Assembly: GCA_964513925.1 (NCBI GenBank)
Contig: CAZENR010000013.1
Coordinates: 1-35,351, forward strand
DNA length: 35,351 nt
Direction of reading: 5' to 3'
Origin: DAORHV01 sp964513925
GTDB lineage: Bacteria > Patescibacteriota > Gracilibacteria > Peribacterales > Peribacteraceae
The notes beneath the pieces were generated by a model. The model did not search any database, was not told the DNA's origin, and saw nothing but the letters and a program-made list of their open reading frames with translations. Below, one piece after another: positions 30,783-35,351 of this stretch. How positions within the stretch are numbered: the first letter of the stretch is position 1; every line of letters starts with the position of its first letter. The position numbers were made by a program, and so were the translations under genes.

Positions 30783-31301
30783 GTGCCAGCATTGAAGAAT
30801 AGTCCGGAGGCATCGAATTCTGTTTCCGCCACAACTGAACAGGCGGAGGCGCCTGCTGTGGTATTCCAGCCCCAGAAGCTGACGGAAATTGTAGAAATGA
30901 TCGACCTCATGGGACGCATTAGCGAACGCGTCCGTGAAGATAATTCACAAGATGCAGCTGGTGCCGGAAGTGGCGGTGGTGCTGCCCAAGGAAAGAAGGG
31001 TAAGGGTGCAACAGCAAGTACGCGCGACCAGGCAATTGCCAATTTGCCGGCACCGCTTGTTATGCAGCAACGCTTGGTAAAGCATATTCAAAAAGAAATC
31101 GACACGCTGTCCGCACAGGCTTCAGCAGTGGCTCGCGCCGCCCAGCGCGGCTCGGCCTACGCCATGAATGAGCTCTACAAGAAAGTTCGTCGTCTGTATG
31201 CATTGATGGAAGAAATCATCCATGCATCGCTGGAAGTCATCCAGCGTTTTTACATCGCCGTATTCATCGACAAGCAGCCGATCCTGGTAGGCGGTAAATA
31301 G
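30783..31301 (+). CDS. Hypothetical helical protein, 172 aa
   Basis: A soluble protein starting at GTG 30783, supported by the promoter spacing. The N-terminus is acidic and disordered. A helix (about 30-60, VVFQPQKLTEIVEMIDLMGRISERVRED) precedes a Gly/Ala/Lys linker (GAGSGGGAAQGKKGKGA), and a long helical C-terminal half (about 85-160) has charged and hydrophobic residues alternating as in a helical hairpin (VKHIQKEIDTLSAQASAVARAAQRG; LYKKVRRLYALMEEIIHASLEVIQRFYIAVFID). No TM or signal. No known family. It converges on transketolase with 5 bases between the stop codons. Confidence 0.72.
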   Translation: MPALKNSPEASNSVSATTEQAEAPAVVFQPQKLTEIVEMIDLMGRISERVREDNSQDAAGAGSGGGAAQGKKGKGATASTRDQAIANLPAPLVMQQRLVKHIQKEIDTLSAQASAVARAAQRGSAYAMNELYKKVRRLYALMEEIIHASLEVIQRFYIAVFIDKQPILVGGK

Positions 31302-31306
31302 GTCGA

Positions 31307-33685
31307 CTAGAGCATTCCCGTGTCATGCTGCTCGCTTCGAGCTACGCCGGTAATTGGGTTTGCATGATCGAATGCGCTTTCTGCAGGAAGCATTTTTGCC
31401 AACTCTTTGGCATCGGGAAGTTTTTTTGCGTCGATACCCCTGGATTTCCATAGCTCGCGCAACGTGCTCATGTACTTCGCGTCAGAGCGTAACCGATCGA
31501 GGTATGTCTGTGCCTGCACCGCAAAGCGCGTATGGGGCAATCGCTCTGCAAACGCGTACACAGCCGCGACAAGCGCCTCTTCGCCACCAGCAAGCCTGAA
31601 GGCGAACACATCTTCCACGCTGTCCGCGATGCTCTGCGCGTCTAATCCAGCCAACACCATGAGCTGTTCGGACGGTGCCGACGGGAAGTAGTGACGCACG
31701 CCAAGACGCTTCAGCGTGCAGGGTAAGCTGAGATCGGCAACCAAATCGGCTACCTGCGTTGCCAATCCGCCTTCTGTGTTGTGATCCTCCACCACGATCA
31801 GGTGTTGGGTCTCCAATGCCGCCTGGATAACAGCGGCGCTATCCAACGGACGAATGCAAGCGACGTTCAGCACTCTCACAATCCGGTTGGAATCTTTCGC
31901 AAGTAGATCGGCGGCTTTTATCGCCTCGTGCAAAGCCGCTCCGTAGCTGAGAATAGTCGCCTGATCGCGCTGATCGCCGTGACCACGCACCACTGTGGCA
32001 CGCCCATCGAATGCATAGTCGGAGCCGTACACCGGCTTGCCTTCGGGAGTAAGCAATTGAGGGTGGTTGGAGCGTCCTGCAAACACGTACACGCTGTCTT
32101 TGCCTTCTGCGATAATCTCCAGCGCCTTCTCTGCCATTGCTGCAGCCTGGTTGCTGTCGCCCATCACCCACACCTGCGTGTGGTCGAAGGGAATATTGAG
32201 ATAGTTTCGATCCTGGTGTGTTTCGCCGTCTTCGCCGACGCTTAAACCTGCGTGCGTACAATCGTGAATGACGCCGAGCGGGGTGTGCCCGGAGTTGATA
32301 TCGATAAGACGGGCATTTGCGCGCGCCTCGTTGGTGCCAAACGCTGCAAACGTGTAGGTAATAGGCAGCAAACCTACCTGTCGCATGCCTGCAGCCATCA
32401 TGTACATGTTGGCTTCCGCTACTCCCACGTTAATGACGCGATCCGGGAACGCCTTTTCCACTGCGCCGAATCCGCCGGAATCCGCAAGGTCGGCATGCAA
32501 CACCATGATGCGTGGATCGCCCGCCATGAGCGATTTGATATGCGTTGCACCGAAATCTTTGCGAGCCCCTCCCGGCTTATCCGTAATGGCCCTCACATAA
32601 CCCTTGGGCAAAGCAAAGGGCAAGCGAGCACTGGAACGCTTCTTTCGCGCGGCATCGTATGTCTTTTTATGGCTAGCGCGGTAAGGAGCGAAGCTTTCTG
32701 CAAGCTGCTCCATACTGGGAAGCTGGAGAGCATCTAGCGCCTGTTTCGCCTCTGCTTCGGATAACGGTGCCCCATGAAAATTCTTTTTGCCGGTATTGGA
32801 TCCTTCTTCCATCAGCGCAACGCCGTCGCCCATGGTCGTGTAGTAGCAAACAAAGATCGGGTGCCCCTTTCCAGCAAGAGCATCTGCTGCGTCTTGCGCT
32901 GCCCGCACCTGGGCATAATCGTTGCCGTTCTGCACCTCCACCACGGCCCATCCCATGGCCTGGGCCATTGCCGGCATATCGGTAGCGCAGGTCTTGGATG
33001 GTAACCCCGAAAGCTGAATATCATTCCAGTCGCCGTGCACCACCAAATTATCCAGCTGTAATTGAGATGCCAAACGCATTGCTTCCATGACTTGGCCTTC
33101 CTGACTGTCGCCGTCTGCAAGTAATACATCTACCATTCCTGGCTTCTTCAGGTGCTTCAAGCCAAATGCAACTCCAACCGCGTTGGATACGCCCTTACCA
33201 AGCGGGCCGGTGCCGAACGGAATATCTCCCAGGCCTGCTTCCGCATGTCCCGGCAAACCATCGGCCGTACGGAACGTGTCCATAATTGCCATAGGTGTTA
33301 CCAAACGCTTGTCTCCGGCATCCCTGCCAAACAGCCATAGCAAGTTATACGCAAGCAACGATAAGTGTCCGGGGCTCATGCGCAGCGGCTGGTCCACGGC
33401 CGGATTTCGGCGGCGGTACACTTCGTAGCAAGCGGTAAACGCTGACAGCGGACCGCCCGGATGTCCGGACTTGTGCTTTAGCGGAGCCTCGATGCTTAAG
33501 CGCATCATGATCTTGTGTCCTATGTCGTATGCTTTCGCATCGGCATCACTCAACTTTACGGCTTCTTTGGGGCCAATCCACACCCTCGGCGGCACCTTGG
33601 TGGACTGCACGATGCGCTGCAAAGACATGGGCGCCGTTTTGACATCGGCACCGACTAAAGAGGAAGCATTGGGGCGTGGCTGCAT
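31307..33685 (-). CDS. tkt: Transketolase
   Basis: A 792-residue thiamine-diphosphate enzyme moving two-carbon units between sugar phosphates in the non-oxidative pentose phosphate pathway. LKHKSGHPGGPLSAF is the conserved N-terminal cofactor/substrate region; LADGDSQEGQ...GDWND is the ThDP/Mg motif; GVAEANMYMMAAGM contains the catalytic Glu of the PYR domain; and VGEDGETHQ the substrate-contact loop. The C-terminal transketolase domain follows (VRVLNVACIRPLD). It is longer than the usual 620-670 residues, with an N-terminal extension of about 45 and an extra C-terminal tail of about 80. ATG 33685 is 9 bases after TGC-TACACT; upstream open codons run through that promoter. Confidence 0.95.
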   Translation of the reverse strand: MQPRPNASSLVGADVKTAPMSLQRIVQSTKVPPRVWIGPKEAVKLSDADAKAYDIGHKIMMRLSIEAPLKHKSGHPGGPLSAFTACYEVYRRRNPAVDQPLRMSPGHLSLLAYNLLWLFGRDAGDKRLVTPMAIMDTFRTADGLPGHAEAGLGDIPFGTGPLGKGVSNAVGVAFGLKHLKKPGMVDVLLADGDSQEGQVMEAMRLASQLQLDNLVVHGDWNDIQLSGLPSKTCATDMPAMAQAMGWAVVEVQNGNDYAQVRAAQDAADALAGKGHPIFVCYYTTMGDGVALMEEGSNTGKKNFHGAPLSEAEAKQALDALQLPSMEQLAESFAPYRASHKKTYDAARKKRSSARLPFALPKGYVRAITDKPGGARKDFGATHIKSLMAGDPRIMVLHADLADSGGFGAVEKAFPDRVINVGVAEANMYMMAAGMRQVGLLPITYTFAAFGTNEARANARLIDINSGHTPLGVIHDCTHAGLSVGEDGETHQDRNYLNIPFDHTQVWVMGDSNQAAAMAEKALEIIAEGKDSVYVFAGRSNHPQLLTPEGKPVYGSDYAFDGRATVVRGHGDQRDQATILSYGAALHEAIKAADLLAKDSNRIVRVLNVACIRPLDSAAVIQAALETQHLIVVEDHNTEGGLATQVADLVADLSLPCTLKRLGVRHYFPSAPSEQLMVLAGLDAQSIADSVEDVFAFRLAGGEEALVAAVYAFAERLPHTRFAVQAQTYLDRLRSDAKYMSTLRELWKSRGIDAKKLPDAKELAKMLPAESAFDHANPITGVARSEQHDTGML

Positions 33686-33694
33686 AGTGAGCCG

Positions 33695-33703
33695 AGTGTA
33701 GCA
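33695..33703 (-). promoter_or_regulatory. Extended -10 before transketolase
   Basis: Minus-strand TGC-TACACT, the hexamer at 33695-33700 ending 9 bases before ATG 33685. Predicted leader about 2-3 bases. Confidence 0.5.
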
Positions 33704-33727
33704 CAACGTCCCGCTTTTTCACTTCAC

Positions 33728-34015
33728 CTATTTTGCATCAACAACGTCCTTCTTCTGACCGTGCTTCTTCTGCTTCTTCAGCTTCTCACCCTCCTTCATG
33801 CCATCGACAAATCCAGACAGCCATTCCACCCCGTAGTCGATCATGCCCAGCGGTTTAAGAATGATGGTTTCCACCTCTTTGCTCAGGTAATCCATGCGCT
33901 CGGTAAGTTTGCGTACGTATACCGAAACGAAAATGAGGTTGTAGAGCACAATGATCAACAGGCCCGTTGCCAGAATGAGCATGAGCGTTAAGACATCGTT
34001 GTAGGTGAGTTGCAT
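33728..34015 (-). CDS. Small single-TM protein, unknown
   Basis: A 95-residue protein with one strong N-terminal span (about 7-33, DVLTLMLILATGLLIIVLYNLIFVSVYV), then a helical cytoplasmic part (RKLTERMDYLSKEVETIILKPLGMIDYGVEWLSGFVDGM) and a Lys-rich tail. No family recognised; it resembles membrane-anchored scaffold proteins in shape only. ATG 34015 is used because TACACT (34023-34028 on the minus strand) ends 7 bases before it and the longer frame has no TM-compatible start. It is divergent from yidD across 29 bases. Confidence 0.75.
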   Translation of the reverse strand: MQLTYNDVLTLMLILATGLLIIVLYNLIFVSVYVRKLTERMDYLSKEVETIILKPLGMIDYGVEWLSGFVDGMKEGEKLKKQKKHGQKKDVVDAK

Positions 34016-34022
34016 GGAGAAG

Positions 34023-34032
34023 AGTGTAAACT
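34023..34032. promoter_or_regulatory. Overlapping divergent -10 elements (small TM gene / yidD)
   Basis: Minus-strand TACACT (34023-34028, 7 bases from ATG 34015) and plus-strand TAAACT (34027-34032, 12 bases from ATG 34045) share two bases. Polymerase could not occupy both at once. Confidence 0.45.
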
Positions 34033-34044
34033 GCGTGCGTTTCC

Positions 34045-34329
34045 ATGCGCAATCCACTCCCCGTCCTTCTTGGCATTCCTGCAAGGCTCTTGGTCATGAC
34101 AATTCGGCTATACCAACACACACTCTCGCCGGACCACGGCCCGCTGAAAAGCCTGTACCGCTACGGCTACTGCCGCCACTCCCCCACCTGCTCGAAGTAC
34201 GCCGTAGATGTGCTGCAGCAACGGTCGCTCCCCATCGCATTGTTCCTTATTACAAAGCGCTTGCTGTCGTGTCATCCGTGGAAAAAACCTTCCAAGGAAA
34301 GAATATTGGAAGCAATACATAAGACTTGA
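34045..34329 (+). CDS. yidD: Membrane protein insertion efficiency factor YidD
   Basis: A 94-residue YidD, a small membrane-associated helper of YidC-dependent insertion. The signature is complete: TIRLYQHTLSP, then YGYCRHSPTCSKYAVDVLQQ with two Cys, and RLLSCHPW with the third. Length is normal. It is the only gene in the window that ends in TGA (34327-34329); reading on would add 12 residues before TAA at 34366-34368. The family normally ends soon after HPW, so termination at TGA is plausible but not certain here. No Shine-Dalgarno precedes ATG 34045; a TAAACT -10-like element lies 12 bases before it. yidC is not in the window. Confidence 0.93.
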   Translation: MRNPLPVLLGIPARLLVMTIRLYQHTLSPDHGPLKSLYRYGYCRHSPTCSKYAVDVLQQRSLPIALFLITKRLLSCHPWKKPSKERILEAIHKT

Positions 34330-34360
34330 TGCAGCGGTACACTGCTGAATACAAAGTCTT

Positions 34361-34388
34361 TTGCCTAATCTCTTATAGTCAATATACT
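34361..34388 (+). promoter_or_regulatory. Promoter of the gene at 34399
   Basis: TTGCCT (34361-34366, four of six), a 16-base spacer and TATACT (34383-34388). The hexamer ends 10 bases before ATG 34399. The -35 overlaps the TAA that would close a read-through yidD. Confidence 0.6.
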
Positions 34389-34398
34389 TCTCAACAAA

Positions 34399-34995
34399 AT
34401 GGAAAATACTAGCCACTCATTGCGTAAGACATTTCTTGAGTATGTACGGTTTGTTTCATTGTTACTTGGCACAGGATTTGTTGCAGGATCTATTGTGCAC
34501 TTCGGTGAAGGGATAAACATCTGGGATGTTTCGGTATTATTATTGGGAATACTGCTCTTCGTATTTGGTTCTGCATGGCAGCAGATAGTCGATGGAAAAA
34601 TGACGGGTAACGTTTCGGATATAAGTCGCACCATCTTTGCAACTTTACTTCTGTCTTTGACAGTGGGCATGGCTAGCGGAGGCTCTCAGCACTTCATCGA
34701 CACTCCGGAATATGCGGCCTTGCTTATACCAGTTGGGCTCACACTTGGTTTTGTGATGTTCATTATCAAGAACAACAAGCGCTTGAATATGCAAAGATGG
34801 GCACTGCTCATTAGCGGACTCTCTGCAGCGGCCTTGGTGCTGCACCTACTCTTAGTACAAGTCAATAAGGTCATTCCGCCTTTCATACGACTAGGACATG
34901 GCTCTCACGGACATGCAAAAACCCCGACTTCTGTGAATGAGCAAATTCAACCCGTCAAAGAAGAGCACGGCCATGCCGAAGAAGAACCGCATTAA
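34399..34995 (+). CDS. Membrane protein with His-rich C-terminal tail
   Basis: A 198-residue protein with about five hydrophobic spans (roughly 15-33, 42-60, 75-92, 105-122, 135-158) and a hydrophilic tail with seven histidines in the last 40 residues (GHGSHGHAK, EEHGHAEEEPH). The tail could bind zinc, nickel or copper, and the spans hold polar Gly/Ser-rich patches (SLTVGMASGGSQHFID). I recognise no family. The gene is somewhat more AT-rich than its neighbours. It has its own promoter and no visible terminator. The 95 bases after it (34996-35090) hold nothing I can identify. Confidence 0.75.
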   Translation: MENTSHSLRKTFLEYVRFVSLLLGTGFVAGSIVHFGEGINIWDVSVLLLGILLFVFGSAWQQIVDGKMTGNVSDISRTIFATLLLSLTVGMASGGSQHFIDTPEYAALLIPVGLTLGFVMFIIKNNKRLNMQRWALLISGLSAAALVLHLLLVQVNKVIPPFIRLGHGSHGHAKTPTSVNEQIQPVKEEHGHAEEEPH

Positions 34996-35090
34996 GCAAC
35001 GGTCTAAGTTAAAATGGAGAAAAGTGTGATGCAAACGCTGGAGCGGTCCACACTGAAAAAGAGCCTCGCGCCAAATTTACAGAACAAGCT

Positions 35091-35165
35091 TGGAGCGGGT
35101 GGCGGGAATCGAACCCGCTTCATCAGGTTGGAAACCTGAGGTAATAGCCATTATACGACACCCGC
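35091..35165 (-). tRNA. tRNA-Gly (anticodon UCC)
   Basis: On the minus strand: acceptor GCGGGTG/CACCCGC, D arm, anticodon stem-loop TCAGG-TTTCCAA-CCTGA, T arm with TTCGATTC, discriminator T and encoded CCA. The loop gives anticodon TCC (UCC), reading GGA and GGG. It is an ordinary glycine tRNA and not the UCA type that would read UGA. Confidence 0.95.
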
Positions 35166-35174
35166 ACTCCGAGC

Positions 35175-35202
35175 ATTCTATCAGAAAAAACTCTATTGTC
35201 AC
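35175..35202 (-). promoter_or_regulatory. tRNA-Gly promoter
   Basis: Minus-strand GTGACA (35197-35202, five of six), a 16-base spacer ending TGA, and TAGAAT (35175-35180). The -10 ends 9 bases before the mature tRNA end, so the 5' leader would be 2-3 bases. Confidence 0.7.
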
Positions 35203-35351
35203 ACCCTGTGTACGTAGGCCCACTTTTTGCTATGGCAAGTGAAAGTGCGCCTGCCTCCACTTTTTGATAAGTGATGTAAAAACGGCACATTGAATTGATA
35301 TGTTCTTTTTCCCAAGCGGAAAAAGAACCAAAAACGCGTGCGCGCCGCGTT
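35203..35351. repeat. Gene-free tail with three hairpin-like inverted repeats
   Basis: No gene is seen here. CACTTTTTGC (35221-35230) can pair, with a bulge, with GCAAGTG (35235-35241); CACTT (35258-35262) pairs with AAGTG (35269-35273); the two share CCACTTTTTG as a direct repeat. The third is strong: GTTCTTTTTCC (35302-35312), loop of 5, GGAAAAAGAAC (35318-35328), a perfect 11-bp stem. The window then ends in a very GC-rich, CG-dinucleotide-rich stretch. It may be part of a larger intergenic element cut by the window edge. Confidence 0.55.

Noticed and set aside
35091..35165. tRNA-Gly as a UGA-reading tRNA supporting code 25.
   Set aside because: The anticodon is UCC, an ordinary glycine tRNA.

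Overview
The window looks like chromosomal DNA from a Candidate Phyla Radiation (Patescibacteria) bacterium, most likely on the Peribacteria/Gracilibacteria side. This rests on inference: moderate GC of roughly half, densely packed small genes, a PrgI-like plus TraC/VirB4-N-like plus VirB2-like set of secretion proteins, an ADP-forming acetyl-CoA synthetase fusion, a very cysteine-rich surface protein, and many short proteins of no recognisable family. I see no prophage, insertion sequence, CRISPR array or rRNA.

Layout. 1-2.4 kb: an AHSA1/SRPBCC gene overlapping a zinc-ribbon/DUF1905 gene that carries an in-frame TGA, then an orphan sensor histidine kinase. 2.4-7.6 kb: an unknown cytosolic protein, tRNA-Arg(CCG) with a decayed copy of its 5' part beside it, a 7-TM protein, TatD nuclease, a lipoprotein, tRNA-Lys(UUU), a VOC protein, an Excalibur-domain protein and an unknown protein. 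7.7-13.4 kb: a two-domain phospholipase D-like protein divergent from a protein with a possible permuted NlpC/P60 domain, a GT4 glycosyltransferase, an EamA-like protein and RuvB. 13.4-22.9 kb: ADP-forming acetyl-CoA synthetase, two exported unknowns, ribosomal proteins L11 and L1 split by a membrane protein, two unknowns, a Dus enzyme, a VirB2-like protein and an AI-2E family permease. 23-31.3 kb: ClpC under a near-perfect CIRCE operator, PrgI- and TraC-N-like proteins, the Cys-rich protein, ribosomal protein S1, SnoaL-like, HIT and an unknown. 31.3 kb to the end: transketolase, a small membrane protein divergent from YidD, a His-tailed membrane protein, tRNA-Gly(UCC), and a hairpin-rich gene-free tail.

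Two window-wide signals stand out. First, stop codons: of 38 genes I call, 19 end in TAA, 18 in TAG and only yidD in TGA, which is itself followed in frame by TAA; the only TGA inside a gene lies where DUF1905 relatives have an aromatic residue. TGA therefore seems nearly unused, notable because related Gracilibacteria and Absconditabacteria read UGA as glycine. Second, start sites: many genes have a -10-like hexamer only 6-12 bases before the start codon and no Shine-Dalgarno sequence, and genes inside operons also lack one, often having a C/T/A-rich leader instead. This points to widespread leaderless or SD-independent initiation, and the window also encodes S1, the protein that usually helps load such mRNAs.

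As a working set, the genes cover carbon metabolism (transketolase; acetyl-CoA to acetate with ATP formation), translation (L11, L1, S1, Dus, three tRNAs), protein quality control (ClpC, probably HrcA-controlled), recombination (RuvB), and an envelope group (YidD, glycosyltransferase, PLD-like enzyme, secretion components, Cys-rich protein) plausible for a host-attached small-genome bacterium.
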